DNA of 64,000 bases from Streptomyces sp. DG1A-41 (GTDB taxonomy: Bacteria; Actinomycetota; Actinomycetes; Streptomycetales; Streptomycetaceae): contig NZ_CP146350.1 in assembly GCF_037055355.1 (NCBI RefSeq), positions 5,541,001 through 5,605,000 on the forward strand, read 5' to 3'. Position numbers and translations under genes: made by a program. Of this stretch, positions 45,158-54,579 are shown in pieces (position 1 is the stretch's first letter; each line of letters starts with the position of its first letter). The notes under the pieces were generated by a model. It saw only the letters and a program-made list of their open reading frames with translations, was not told where the DNA came from and did not search any database.

Positions 45158-46648
45158 GTGCTCTATCTGTACTTCGTCCTGCTCACCGGCAGCTTGCTGC
45201 TGCTGGCGGCGGGCATCGTGGAACAGCGCCGGCACTACGCCAGCCTGCACAGCATCCCCTCGCGCGTGCTCGTGAACGGCATCCGCGGCAAGTCCTCCAT
45301 CACCCGGCTGTGCGCCGGGGCGCTGCGCGGGGGCGACCTGGTCACCGTGGCGAAGACCACGGGTACGGCGGCCCGGTTCATCCACCCGGACGCCACCGAG
45401 GAGCCGGTCTACCGCAAGTTCGGCATCGCCAACGTGGTGGAGCAGATCGGCATCGTGCGCCGGGCCGCCACCTACCGGCCCGACGCCCTCGTCATCGAGT
45501 GCATGGCCGTCATGCCGGCCCTCCAGGAGGTGAACCAGAGCAAGCTGATCCGCTCCACGATCGGCGTGCTGTGCAACGTCCGCGAGGACCACCTCGCCGA
45601 GATGGGACCCACCCTCGACGACGTGGCGCGGTCGCTGTGCCGCTCCATGCCGCAGGACGGCATCTGCGTCACCGCCGAGAAGGAGCGCTTCCACATCCTC
45701 CAGGAGGAGGCCGACGCCCGTAACTGCCAGTTGATCTACGCCGACCCGGAGACCGTCACCGACGAGGAGCTGCGCGGCTTCAGCTGGTTCACCTTCAAGG
45801 AAAACGTCGCGATCGCCCTCGTCGTGGCCGAACTGCTCGGCGTGGAACGGCGGGTCGCCCTCCAGGGCATGTACGACGCCCCGCCGGACCCGGGCGTGCT
45901 GTCCGTCGAGCGCTACGCGACGCCCGAGGGCAAGCGGCTCGCCTTCGCCAACGTCTTCGCGGCCAACGACCCCGAGTCGACGCTGATGAACATCAACCAG
46001 TTGCTCGACCTCGGCGCCATCCACCGGCCGCTGAACGTCGTGATCAACTGCCGGCCCGACCGCGTGGAACGCAACGGGCAGATGGGCGAGATCATCCCCG
46101 ACCTCCAGCCGGACCACGTCTTCGTCATCGGGCACCCCGCCAAGAGTGCGATCGACGCCATCCCCGCCGAGTGGCGCGACCGCGCGATCGACCTCGGTGG
46201 CGAACGGCGGTCGGCCGAGGAGTTCATGCCCGCCCTTCTGGAGCGCCTGGCCGCCGACTCCTCCCTGGTCGCCATCGGCAACATCCACGGCCAGGGCGAG
46301 GAACTGCTGGAGTACCTGGCCGAACTCCCGGCGGACGAGTCCGCCCCCGCCGACGCCGCGCCGCCCTCGGACCCGGCCGTGCCGGCCCAGCCGGCGCGCC
46401 TGGACCCCTACGCCCCGTACCCCGTGGCCTACGAGGAGCGCTACCAGGCCTCCCGCACCCAGGAGATCCCGGTGGTCCGCATCCCGGCCCAGCCGTCGGG
46501 GCCGTACGCCGACGCCGGCTACTCCGGCCCGGCTCCCTACCAGCAAGGGCCGTACGCCGCTCCGGCCCAGCAGACATGGCAGCAGTACGCCGACGAGCCC
46601 TACGGGTACGTCCCGGCCGACGACGGGGGACACCCTCCCCGTTCCTGA
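45158..46648 (+). CDS. pgsB: PgsB/CapB-type poly-gamma-glutamate synthase (ligase) subunit
   Basis: 496 aa from GTG 45158. An N-terminal membrane segment (about 2-19) is followed by RVLVNGIRGKSSITRL (P-loop, about 36-51), VAKTTGTAARFIHPDA (about 64-79), VIECMAVMPALQEVNQSKLI, NVREDHLAEMGPTLDDVA, ENVAIALVVAELLG, DAPPDPGVL, NCRPDRVERNGQ and IGNIHGQGEELL, matching the Mur-ligase-like PgsB family in order. The Bacillus enzyme is about 390 aa; here a Pro/Ala/Tyr/Gln-rich tail of roughly 90 aa is added (about 405-496). The gene starts 7 bp after the HAMP protein. The reaction (ATP-dependent gamma-amide ligation of glutamate) is inferred from the family. Confidence 0.93.
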   Translation: MLYLYFVLLTGSLLLLAAGIVEQRRHYASLHSIPSRVLVNGIRGKSSITRLCAGALRGGDLVTVAKTTGTAARFIHPDATEEPVYRKFGIANVVEQIGIVRRAATYRPDALVIECMAVMPALQEVNQSKLIRSTIGVLCNVREDHLAEMGPTLDDVARSLCRSMPQDGICVTAEKERFHILQEEADARNCQLIYADPETVTDEELRGFSWFTFKENVAIALVVAELLGVERRVALQGMYDAPPDPGVLSVERYATPEGKRLAFANVFAANDPESTLMNINQLLDLGAIHRPLNVVINCRPDRVERNGQMGEIIPDLQPDHVFVIGHPAKSAIDAIPAEWRDRAIDLGGERRSAEEFMPALLERLAADSSLVAIGNIHGQGEELLEYLAELPADESAPADAAPPSDPAVPAQPARLDPYAPYPVAYEERYQASRTQEIPVVRIPAQPSGPYADAGYSGPAPYQQGPYAAPAQQTWQQYADEPYGYVPADDGGHPPRS

Positions 46649-46720
46649 CGTCCACGGGCAGGACCCCACGACTCACGCCCACAGCTCGCCCCGCACCCGC
46701 ACCCGTGCCCGGAGACCCCG

Positions 46721-47203
46721 TTGACCACCGCCGCCCTGACCCCCGAGATGGCCGCCCTCGGCATCGCCATCGGCCTGTTCTTCTCGTTGCTGTGCTACCT
46801 GACCACCAACCTGTCGCCGGGCGGCATGATCACGCCCGGCTGGCTCGCCCTGACGCTCATCGAGGACCTCCAGCGGGCGGCCATGGTGGTCGGCGTCACC
46901 GCCCTCACCTACGCGGGCACCAAGGTCATGCAGCGGCTGGTGATCCTCTACGGCAAGCGGCTGTTCGCCGCGGTGGTGCTGCTGGGCGTGCTGCTCCAGG
47001 CCACCGTGATGATCGTGCTCTCGATCGAGTTCCCGCTGCTGTACGGCAACCAGACCCTCGGCTTCATCGTGCCCGGCCTGATCGCGTACCAGATGGTCCG
47101 CCAGCCCAAGGGGGCGACGCTGCTGGCGACCGGCACCGTCTCGCTCATGGCCTACATCGTCGTCGCCGCCGGGCTGCTGCTCGGCATCATGCCCACCGTC
47201 TGA
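46721..47203 (+). CDS. pgsC: PgsC/CapC-type poly-gamma-glutamate synthase membrane subunit
   Basis: 160 aa, four to five hydrophobic segments. TTG 46721 is the start (GGAG at 46711-46714). Matches to PgsC: GLFFSLLCYLTTNLSPGGMI (second half like the TGIVPAGLVVPGYL region), QRLVILYGKRLFAAVVLLGV (YGRRKFAAML in Bacillus), and LGFIVPGLIAYQMVRQPKGA (GIIVPGLIANTIQKQG in Bacillus). PgsC joins PgsB in the membrane synthase complex. 72 bp after pgsB and 40 bp before the NlpC/P60 gene. Confidence 0.93.
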   Translation: MTTAALTPEMAALGIAIGLFFSLLCYLTTNLSPGGMITPGWLALTLIEDLQRAAMVVGVTALTYAGTKVMQRLVILYGKRLFAAVVLLGVLLQATVMIVLSIEFPLLYGNQTLGFIVPGLIAYQMVRQPKGATLLATGTVSLMAYIVVAAGLLLGIMPTV

Positions 47204-47243
47204 GAACCGGCGTCCCGGCGACCGACAACCCAGGAGAGAACAC

Positions 47244-48329
47244 ATGGCAGGGAAGAAGAAATCGCGGCCGGTCCTCTCCGGCCTCGTGGTGCTGGGGCTC
47301 GTCGCGACCTCCGGCTACCTCACCGTGGAACTCCGCAAGCAGGAGGACCAGGGCGTCCCGGAGATCACGAACGTCGGCGTGCTGGACGGCTCCGACCGGG
47401 CCGGCGGCGCGGCGAAGACCCGCGACGAGGGCGGGGAGAGCTGGTCCCGGCTGGAGAACCCCGCCCGCTCCGTGCTGCGCGGGTCCGACGGCCAGGTCAA
47501 GGCGGTGTTCACCGACGGGGCGCGCACCGCCACCCTGACCGGACCGGCCCGCACCTTCACCGAGCCCTCGTCGACGAGCTCCAAGGTCTCCACGACGGAC
47601 TGGGTCCGCCTCATGCCCGAGCCCTGGAAGAAGGGCGCGGACAAGGAGAAGTGGTTCAAGGACTGGTACGCCGAGTACGAGGCCAGCAAGGAGGACGACC
47701 TCCTGGCCATCGCCTTCCAGTACGTAGCGGGCGCCAAGCAGAAGAAGGACGAGCAGGGCACCGTCTACGCCGGTGACGCCAACTTCGGGCCCCTCAACAC
47801 GAGCGGGGCGGAGGGCGGCGACCTGCGCCTGGAGCAGTCCGACTTCTACGACTACCTCGGCGTCCCGTACCCCTTCCGGGACGGCGTCATCGGGCAGCCG
47901 GAGGCCGCGCGCGCCCGGTCGATCGACTGCTCGGGATACATGCGGATGGTGTTCGGCTACCGCGCCCGCTACCCGCTCATGTCCTCGGACGCATCGGGCG
48001 ACGGCCTGCCGCGCACCGCCAACGGCATGGCCCGCTCCGAGCAGGGCGCCGACATCCTGCCGCTCACCGGCGTCTCGCCCAAGGACCGGCCCACCGGCAT
48101 CGACCAGCTCCAGCCCGGGGACCTCGTCTTCTTCAAGCTCGACACCCGGACGAAGCAGCGCCTGGACCACGTCGGCATGGTGCTCGGCTACGACACCGAG
48201 GGCCACCTTCTCTTCGTCTCCAGCCGAGAGGAGGTCAACGGACCGACCATCGGTGATGTCGGCGGAGTGTCCAGGCTGGACGGCAACGGCTACTACGCCA
48301 AGACGCTGCGCAGCGCGAAGAGGCTGTGA
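47244..48329 (+). CDS. Membrane-anchored NlpC/P60 hydrolase
   Basis: 361 aa. ATG 47244 with AGGAGAG about 6 nt upstream; signal-anchor segment about 10-25. The C-terminal NlpC/P60 domain has catalytic Cys229 in SIDCSGYMRMVFGYR and His309 in RLDHVGMVLGY, with a region QLQPGDLVFFK between. NlpC/P60 enzymes cleave gamma-D-glutamyl bonds in cell wall; the B. subtilis gamma-glutamate depolymerase PgdS is of this family and lies next to pgsBCA. By analogy this could trim or release the polymer, or process peptidoglycan to let it out. Last gene of the cassette. Confidence 0.88.
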   Translation: MAGKKKSRPVLSGLVVLGLVATSGYLTVELRKQEDQGVPEITNVGVLDGSDRAGGAAKTRDEGGESWSRLENPARSVLRGSDGQVKAVFTDGARTATLTGPARTFTEPSSTSSKVSTTDWVRLMPEPWKKGADKEKWFKDWYAEYEASKEDDLLAIAFQYVAGAKQKKDEQGTVYAGDANFGPLNTSGAEGGDLRLEQSDFYDYLGVPYPFRDGVIGQPEAARARSIDCSGYMRMVFGYRARYPLMSSDASGDGLPRTANGMARSEQGADILPLTGVSPKDRPTGIDQLQPGDLVFFKLDTRTKQRLDHVGMVLGYDTEGHLLFVSSREEVNGPTIGDVGGVSRLDGNGYYAKTLRSAKRL

Positions 48330-48350
48330 CCGGGCGCGCGCGGCGGCCGG

Positions 48351-49232
48351 TCACCCGTTGGCTGCGGCCGACGCCTGGGCCTGGCCGCGGCGGTGGATCT
48401 GGTCGATCGCGAACTGGGCCAGGTCGTTGCCGGCCTTGAAGACCGCGGTGTCCTCGGGCGTCACGTCCTTGCCGTTGGTGAAGCCGGCGTTGGTGAAGTA
48501 GGCGTAGCGGCCGTAGGAGTTGCTCGTCGTGCGGCAGAACCCGGACTCGCAGAAGCCCTTCACGCCGCCGCCGGAGAGCGACTTGACGAAGCTCCTCTTG
48601 TTGGTCTGGCCCTTGGCCTTGCCGGCCTGGGCCTCGGTGTCGAAGACCGCCACGCCGACCGTCACCGCGATGCCGTCTTTGACGTACGTGGCGCGTATCA
48701 GGCGCGTGCAGTCGTTCGCGGTGAGGACCTTGGGGAGCGTGCCGCCGGCCGCCGAGGCGCAGTTCCTCGTGTCGGCCGTGGGGCCCTTCTCGTACGTCGT
48801 CCCGCCCATGGTCAGCTGGGTGCCGGGGAAGAGGGTACCCGGGCCGAGCGGAGCCGTGTCCTTCTTCGCGCTGGCGATGAAGTCCTTCGGGTCCAGCGGG
48901 GGCGGGGCGCTGGTCGGGGCGAACGACGGGGCCGAGGCGGACGCGCTCGGGATGTCGGCCGAGGGCACCTGGGAGGTCGGGCTGTTCGCCTGGTTGTCGC
49001 CGCCCGCCGAGACCACTGCCACGGCGACGGCAGCGCCGATCGCGACGGTGGCGAGCGCGCCGCCGCCCACCAGGAGCAGCCGGCGTCGCTTGTTACGGGC
49101 CTCGGACGCCTCGGCGAGCGCGGCCCAGTCCGGAGACTGGCCGCTCCCGCTGTTCCAGGGCTGCTGCGACTGCGGTTTCCATGGATCCCACTGGGACTGG
49201 GGTCCCCCCTGCCCAAAGCTCATGGGGCGCAT
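48351..49232 (-). CDS. Single-pass membrane protein with extracellular Cys-containing domain
   Basis: 293 aa (or 290 aa from ATG 49223). The cytoplasmic N-terminus is rich in Gln/Trp/Pro (QWDPWKPQSQQPWNSGSGQS); one membrane helix lies about 52-75 (LLLVGGGALATVAIGAAVAV); a Ser/Pro/Ala linker follows; the outside domain has paired cysteines (NCASAAG, NDCTRLIRATYV, GFCESGFCRTT). No family name recognised. Convergent with the NlpC/P60 gene with 21 bp between stops, so probably not part of the cassette. Confidence 0.8.
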   Translation of the reverse strand: MRPMSFGQGGPQSQWDPWKPQSQQPWNSGSGQSPDWAALAEASEARNKRRRLLLVGGGALATVAIGAAVAVAVVSAGGDNQANSPTSQVPSADIPSASASAPSFAPTSAPPPLDPKDFIASAKKDTAPLGPGTLFPGTQLTMGGTTYEKGPTADTRNCASAAGGTLPKVLTANDCTRLIRATYVKDGIAVTVGVAVFDTEAQAGKAKGQTNKRSFVKSLSGGGVKGFCESGFCRTTSNSYGRYAYFTNAGFTNGKDVTPEDTAVFKAGNDLAQFAIDQIHRRGQAQASAAANG

Positions 49233-49297
49233 CTTAGACGGGACAAGTGGCGTGCTGGTCCGCCTGGACGGGCTCTGGAGCCCCTAGCGTTCCTCCC

Positions 49298-49609
49298 ATG
49301 CGGACGGGCAAAGGCGACATCTGCGGGTGGTTGGGGCGAGTGCTGCCGGCCGTGGTGCTGCTGGTGTGCCTGTGGTCCTGGCCGACGGTCGCGGCCGGGG
49401 TGTGGCCGACGGTCGCGGTCGGGGTGCTGCGGGCGCTGCGTCGCCCGCGCGGTGGCGGCTCCCTGCCGCGGTGGTGCGCCGCCGTGGCCGTCGACGTGCT
49501 GTTGTCGCCGGTGTTTCCGTATGGGCGGCCGGTGCGGCGCCGGACGCTGCGGAGGGCCGTTACTCTCTGTGCAGGCCTGTGCGTCTCCGTGGCCGGCAGG
49601 CGGCGGTGA
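49298..49609 (+). CDS. Possible small membrane protein upstream of rplM
   Basis: 103 aa from ATG 49298 (MRTGKGDICGWLGRVLPAVV). Two hydrophobic stretches (VLPAVVLLVCLWSW and AAVAVDVLLSPVF) and a basic C-terminus. The third codon positions are mostly G/C, as in real Streptomyces genes, but there is no clear ribosome site and no recognised family. Divergent from the preceding gene by 65 bp. Confidence 0.4.
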   Translation: MRTGKGDICGWLGRVLPAVVLLVCLWSWPTVAAGVWPTVAVGVLRALRRPRGGGSLPRWCAAVAVDVLLSPVFPYGRPVRRRTLRRAVTLCAGLCVSVAGRRR

Positions 49610-49618
49610 TCCCGCGTT

Positions 49619-49647
49619 TTGACCCTTGTGGTGAGCCCCGGTATTCT
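49619..49647 (+). promoter_or_regulatory. Candidate rplM promoter
   Basis: TTGACC at 49619-49624, 17-nt spacer, TATTCT at 49642-49647. Both hexamers are identical to the rpsJ promoter, and CCCCGG precedes both -10 elements closely. Predicted leader about 170 nt. Confidence 0.7.
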
Positions 49648-49823
49648 GCTCTTTCGTTGTGTATTGGCTTGCTCATTCTCACGGGACGGGCCCTTACACC
49701 GGTCCACCGGGCCGATGACCAGCGACCAGCACGCGGTTTGCGTCACCGCAGTGCGGTCAAGGCTGTCGTGATCGTTTCGGTGACCTGTTCAGGACCATTC
49801 ACTCGAAGCGAAGGCTACGAACC

Positions 49824-50267
49824 GTGCGTACGTACAGCCCCAAGCCCGGCGATGTGACGCGCCAGTGGCACGTCATCGACGCTCAGGACGTTGTCCTGGG
49901 TCGTCTCGCCACCACCGCAGCGACCCTCCTCCGGGGCAAGCACAAGCCGATCTATGCCCCCCACGTGGACGCTGGTGACTTCGTCATCATCATCAACGCG
50001 GACAAGGTGCACCTGTCCGGCAACAAGCGGACCCAGAAGATGGCGTACCGCCACTCCGGCTACCCGGGTGGTCTGCGCTCCGTCCGTTACGACGAGCTGC
50101 TCGACAAGAACCCCGAGAAGGCCATCGAGAAGGCCGTCAAGGGCATGCTCCCCAAGAACACTCTGGGCCGTCAGATGCTCTCGAAGCTGAAGGTCTACAA
50201 GGGTGACCAGCACCCGCACGGCGCGCAGCAGCCGCAGCCGTACGAGATCACCCAGGTCGCGCAGTAA
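49824..50267 (+). CDS. rplM: 50S ribosomal protein L13
   Basis: 147 aa from GTG 49824: [60 protein letters not shown]. Early-assembly 50S protein, in its usual pair with rpsI (42 bp apart). Confidence 0.98.
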   Translation: MRTYSPKPGDVTRQWHVIDAQDVVLGRLATTAATLLRGKHKPIYAPHVDAGDFVIIINADKVHLSGNKRTQKMAYRHSGYPGGLRSVRYDELLDKNPEKAIEKAVKGMLPKNTLGRQMLSKLKVYKGDQHPHGAQQPQPYEITQVAQ

Positions 50268-50309
50268 GTCCGGCCACCCCCTAAGACTGAAGAGAATCTG
50301 AGGAGAATC

Positions 50310-50821
50310 GTGGCCGAGACCACTGCCGAGCAGCCGCTCGAAGAGCTTGACATCGACAGCTACACCACCGAGTCCGAGGTCCCCGTCGAGGGCGAGTACA
50401 CCTCGGAGTCCATGGCCTCCCGCTTCGGTGAGCCCCAGCCGCCGCCGGCCTGGGCCGTCGCAAGAACGCCATCGCCCGCGTCCGGATCGTCCCGGGCACC
50501 GGCAAGTGGAAGATCAACGGTCGCACCCTCGAGGACTACTTCCCGAACAAGGTGCACCAGCAGGAAGTCAACGAGCCCTTCAAGGTGCTCGAGCTCGAGG
50601 GCCGCTACGACGTCGTCGCCCGCATCGCCGGTGGCGGTGTCTCCGGTCAGGCCGGTGCGCTCCGTCTCGGTGTCGCCCGCGCGCTGAACGAGGCGGATGT
50701 CGACAACAACCGCGGCCCGCTGAAGAAGGCCGGCTTCCTCCGCCGCGACGACCGTGCGGTCGAGCGCAAGAAGGCCGGTCTGAAGAAGGCCCGCAAGGCC
50801 CCGCAGTACAGCAAGCGCTAA
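50310..50821 (+). CDS. rpsI: 30S ribosomal protein S9 (one-base frame break)
   Basis: GTG 50310 opens [20 protein letters not shown], the acidic N-terminal extension of Streptomyces S9, up to FGEPQP. The frame then changes: CAGCCGCCGCC at 50436-50446 lacks one G after 50441. The second frame gives the S9 core ([39 protein letters not shown]) and the tail [12 protein letters not shown] that reaches P-site tRNA. Corrected length 170 aa. The gene is essential, so a base-calling error is likely. Confidence 0.95.
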
Positions 50822-50857
50822 TCGCGTAGCTGTCCTTGCGACTGTCTTCGCAACGAT

Positions 50858-50893
50858 CGCCCCGGCGGCACGTCCAGTGCCGCCGGGGCGTTC
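50858..50893 (+). terminator. Terminator after rpsI
   Basis: CGCCCCGGCGGCAC pairs perfectly with GTGCCGCCGGGGCG (14 bp) around a 5-nt loop, followed by TTC. Ends the rplM-rpsI unit. Confidence 0.85.
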
Positions 50894-50975
50894 ACGTACA
50901 CAACCCCTGCGGCTGCGGGACAGCCCCGGGGGATGTACTGGAGCCGCACTCTCTCGCAATTCGGAGGACACCACA

Positions 50976-52334
50976 GTGGGACGACTCTTCGGCACGGACG
51001 GCGTGCGCGGTGTCGCCAACGCGGACCTGACGGCGGAGATGGCCCTCGGCCTCTCCGTAGCCGCGGCGCACGTACTGGCCGAGGCGGGCACGTTCGAGGG
51101 ACACCGCCCGACCGCGGTGGTCGGGCGTGACCCGCGCGCGTCGGGGGAGTTCCTGGAGGCCGCCGTGGTCGCGGGCCTCGCCAGCGCCGGCGTGGACGTC
51201 CTGCGGGTAGGGGTGCTGCCGACGCCGGCGGTGGCGTACCTGACAGGAGAACTCGGCGCCGACCTCGGTGTGATGCTCTCCGCGAGCCACAACGCCATGC
51301 CCGACAACGGCATCAAGTTCTTCGCCCGCGGCGGGCACAAGCTCGCCGACGAGCTGGAGGACCGGATCGAGTCCCTCTACGACGAGCACCGCACCGGCGC
51401 CCCGTGGGACCGGCCGACCGGCGCCGGGGTGGGCCGCGTACGCGAGTACGAGGAGGGTTTCGACCGGTACGTCGCGCATCTGCTGCGCGTCCTGCCGAAC
51501 CGGCTCGACGGGCTGAAGGTCGTCCTCGACGAGGCGCACGGCGCCGCCTCCCGGGTCTCGCCCGAGGCGTTCCAGCGGGCCGGTGCCGAGGTCGTCACGA
51601 TCGGGGCCGAGCCGGACGGGCTCAACATCAACGACGGGTGCGGATCCACGCACCTGGACAAGATCAAGGCCGCCGTCGTCGAGCACGGGGCCGACCTGGG
51701 CATCGCGCACGACGGGGACGCCGACCGGTGCCTCGCCGTGGACCACACGGGCGAGGAGGTGGACGGCGACCAGATCCTGGCCGTCCTCGCCCTGGCCATG
51801 CGGGAGGCCTCCACGCTGCGGGCCGACACGGTCGTGGCGACGGTGATGTCCAACCTGGGCTTCAAGCTCGCCATGGAGCGCGAGGGCATCCGGCTCGTGC
51901 AGACCGCCGTGGGCGACCGGTACGTGCTGGAGGAGATGAAGGAGCACGGGTTCGCCCTCGGGGGCGAGCAGTCCGGGCACGTGATCATTCTCGAGCATGC
52001 GACGACCGGCGACGGCACCCTGACCGGGCTGATGCTGGCGGCGCGGGTCGCGCAGAGCGGGCGTCCGTTGCGGGAGCTGGCGTCCGTGATGGAGCGGCTG
52101 CCGCAGGTGCTGATCAATGTGCCGGACGTGGACAAGTCCCGGGTGACGACGTCCTCGGAGCTCGCGGCGGCCGTCGCCGATGCGGAGCGGGAGCTGGGGG
52201 CTACCGGGCGGGTGCTGTTGCGGTCCTCGGGGACCGAGCCGTTGGTGCGGGTGATGGTGGAGGCGGCGGATATCGAGCAGGCTCGGTCTGTGGCGGGGCG
52301 GTTGGCCGATGTCGTGAAGTCCGCGTTGGGGTAG
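50976..52334 (+). CDS. glmM: Phosphoglucosamine mutase
   Basis: 452 aa from GTG 50976 (GGAGGA at 50963-50968): [19 protein letters not shown]. Converts glucosamine-6-P to glucosamine-1-P for UDP-GlcNAc. Phospho-serine loop [16 protein letters not shown] (Ser about 104), metal site DGDADRC, substrate loop GGEQSGHVI, and C-terminal [17 protein letters not shown]. glmS, the preceding step, lies about 4 kb downstream. Confidence 0.97.
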   Translation: MGRLFGTDGVRGVANADLTAEMALGLSVAAAHVLAEAGTFEGHRPTAVVGRDPRASGEFLEAAVVAGLASAGVDVLRVGVLPTPAVAYLTGELGADLGVMLSASHNAMPDNGIKFFARGGHKLADELEDRIESLYDEHRTGAPWDRPTGAGVGRVREYEEGFDRYVAHLLRVLPNRLDGLKVVLDEAHGAASRVSPEAFQRAGAEVVTIGAEPDGLNINDGCGSTHLDKIKAAVVEHGADLGIAHDGDADRCLAVDHTGEEVDGDQILAVLALAMREASTLRADTVVATVMSNLGFKLAMEREGIRLVQTAVGDRYVLEEMKEHGFALGGEQSGHVIILEHATTGDGTLTGLMLAARVAQSGRPLRELASVMERLPQVLINVPDVDKSRVTTSSELAAAVADAERELGATGRVLLRSSGTEPLVRVMVEAADIEQARSVAGRLADVVKSALG

Positions 52335-52394
52335 TCGGCTGTTCCGGGTTCGGGGTGGGGGCTGCGGCTCGTTGCGGGCTGACCGTTCGTTGTG

Positions 52395-52451
52395 GCTTGT
52401 CGCGCCCACGCGGCGGAGCCGCACAGAGAGACAGCCCCGCGCCCCTCAAGG
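52395..52451 (+). repeat. Dispersed Streptomyces intergenic repeat, copy B
   Basis: Begins GCTTGTCGCGCCCACGCGG as copy A at 36053 and ends with ACAGCCCCGCGCCCCT. It lies between glmM and the convergent DUF389 gene and slightly overlaps the latter's end. Confidence 0.65.
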
Positions 52452-53384
52452 CCTGCTGACCTGCCGGCGTTGTTTGGACCAGAGCCGTTTCTGTACCAGC
52501 AGGGTCAGCGTGCCGGCGACGATGATGCCCAGCAGGTTCAGCAGGAGTTGTTCCGTGGAGCCCTGGGTCTGGCGCGTGTCGCCGTAGCTCAGGGCCACTG
52601 CCGCGTTCGCGGCGGCCGGGATCGTGGTCACCGAGATGGCCACACCCACCAGGGCGCCCGACTTGGCGGAGGTCAGGGACAGGGTGCCCGCGATGCCGGC
52701 CAGGACCGCCACGACGAAGGAGAACCAGTCGGGGGCGTAGATGAAGCCGGTGTTGGGGCGGGCGCCCTCCAGCTTGGCCTCCGTGAACAGCCCGACGGCG
52801 TCCATGAAGAGGCTGAAACCGACCGTCACCGCCATCGCCACCGCGAAGCCCACCAGGAGGGCGATCAGCGAGCGCAGGGCCAGGTGTGCTCCGCGGCGGA
52901 CGATGGCGGTGCAGATGCCGGCGAGGGGCCCGAACTCCGGGCCCACCGCCATGGCGCCCACGATCAGGATCGCGTTGTCCAGGACCACACCGCAGGCCGC
53001 GATCATCGTGGCGAGCGTGATGAAGGCCAGGTACGTGGCGGAGAGGGTCGACTCCTCGTGCGTCGCGTCGGTCAGCTGCTCCCACAGGACCGCGTCCGCG
53101 CCCTCGCCGGGCGCGTCGGCCGCGGCCTGGTCGGCCCGCTCGGACAGCGACAGGTCGATGGCCTCGACGGCGATGGAACCGCTGGTGTCGATGCCGAGCT
53201 TCCGCAGGCCGGTGAGGAGTTCATCGCCCGCCTCGCGCGCCACGTCGCACATCACCACGTCCCCGGAGGGGTCGCGGGCGCAGTCCGGAAGCACGACGAG
53301 GTGGGTGGTGCCGACCGTCCTGCCGATCAGCCGCACCACGTCGTCGGTCTTCCCGGACGGCGTGATCAGGCGCAAGTGAAGCAT
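52446..53384 (-). CDS. DUF389 membrane protein
   Basis: 312 aa. A soluble N-terminal part (MLHLRLITPSGKTDDVVRLI, about 1-105) is followed by five or six hydrophobic segments. The DUF389 signature is clear: LIVGAMAVGPEFGPLAGICT. Function in bacteria is unknown. The C-terminal end RLWSKQRRQVSRP is basic. Same strand as coaA, 32 bp downstream of it. Confidence 0.9.
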   Translation of the reverse strand: MLHLRLITPSGKTDDVVRLIGRTVGTTHLVVLPDCARDPSGDVVMCDVAREAGDELLTGLRKLGIDTSGSIAVEAIDLSLSERADQAAADAPGEGADAVLWEQLTDATHEESTLSATYLAFITLATMIAACGVVLDNAILIVGAMAVGPEFGPLAGICTAIVRRGAHLALRSLIALLVGFAVAMAVTVGFSLFMDAVGLFTEAKLEGARPNTGFIYAPDWFSFVVAVLAGIAGTLSLTSAKSGALVGVAISVTTIPAAANAAVALSYGDTRQTQGSTEQLLLNLLGIIVAGTLTLLVQKRLWSKQRRQVSRP

Positions 53385-53416
53385 GACGGCTATCTAACCG
53401 GTCTTTCCCCCGGGGA

Positions 53417-54406
53417 TCACAGCTTGCGCAGGCTGAGGCGCTGCACCTTGTGGTCCGGGCCCTTGCGCAGGACGAGGGTGGCGCGGCCGCGGGTGGGGGC
53501 GATGTTCTCGACCAGGTTGGGCTGGTTGATCGTGCGCCACATCGTCCGGGCGTAGTCGAGGGCCTCCTCCTCCGAGACCTGGGTGTACTTGCGGAAGTAC
53601 GAGGACGGGTTCTGGAACGCCGTCGCGCGCAGCTTGCGGAAGCGGTTGAGGTACCAGTGCTCGATGTCCTCGACGCGGGCGTCGACGTACACGCTGAAGT
53701 CGAAGTAGTCGGCGAGGCCGACCCGGGTGCGGCCGTCCTTGCCGGGGAGGGCGGGCTGGAGGACGTTCAGGCCCTCGACGATCAGGATGTCGGGGCGGCG
53801 GACCGTGAGCTTCTTTTCGGGGACGATGTCGTAGATCAGGTGGGAGTAGACGGGGGCCGTGACCTCGTCCTTTCCGGCCTTGATGTCGGCGACGAAGCGG
53901 GTCAGCGCGCGGCGGTCGTAGGACTCGGGGAACCCCTTCCGCGACATCAGGCCGCGGGCCTGGAGCTCCTTGGTCGGCAGCAGGAAGCCGTCGGTGGTGA
54001 CCAGTTCGACGCGCGGGTGTTCCGGCCAGCGCGAGAGCAGGGCCTGGAGGAGCCGGGCGACCGTCGACTTGCCCACGGCGACCGAGCCGGCGACTCCTAT
54101 GACGAACGGGGTGCCGGACTGGGAGCCCTGCTCGCCCAGGAAGGTGTTGAGCGCGCCTCTGAGGCCGTCCGTGGCACCGACGTAGAGATTGAGGAGTCTG
54201 GACAGCGGGAGGTAGATGTCCCGCACCTCGTCGAGGTCGATGACGTCACCGAGACCGCGCAGCTTCTCGACCTCCTCGGCCGTCAGCGGCAGCGGCGTCT
54301 TGTCGCGCAACGCGCTCCACTCGGCTCGGGTGAGGTCGACGTAGGGAGTCGCCTCCGGCCGCTGCCGGTGGGCGCTCCGGGGTATCGAGGAGACCGGAGA
54401 GATCAC
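53417..54406 (-). CDS. coaA: Pantothenate kinase (type I)
   Basis: 329 aa; first step of CoA synthesis. P-loop [17 protein letters not shown] (about 104-120), [32 protein letters not shown], and the C-terminal [23 protein letters not shown] 54406 ([20 protein letters not shown]). Divergent from the ABC transporter operon by 173 bp. Confidence 0.97.
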   Translation of the reverse strand: MISPVSSIPRSAHRQRPEATPYVDLTRAEWSALRDKTPLPLTAEEVEKLRGLGDVIDLDEVRDIYLPLSRLLNLYVGATDGLRGALNTFLGEQGSQSGTPFVIGVAGSVAVGKSTVARLLQALLSRWPEHPRVELVTTDGFLLPTKELQARGLMSRKGFPESYDRRALTRFVADIKAGKDEVTAPVYSHLIYDIVPEKKLTVRRPDILIVEGLNVLQPALPGKDGRTRVGLADYFDFSVYVDARVEDIEHWYLNRFRKLRATAFQNPSSYFRKYTQVSEEEALDYARTMWRTINQPNLVENIAPTRGRATLVLRKGPDHKVQRLSLRKL

Positions 54407-54579
54407 AGTCCATTGTTACGGGCGTACGAACGGACCGTGAGGTGGGATCCGTCACGCAGGGTCCTTGGGTCCTCCCATTTGAGAGAAAAACGACATGGGG
54501 GAGGAATGTCAGTGCCGTGCGTCACAGTTGTCGGAAGGGTGGGCCCAGGCCGGGGTCCAGGAACGCCGAGGGGTGACCC

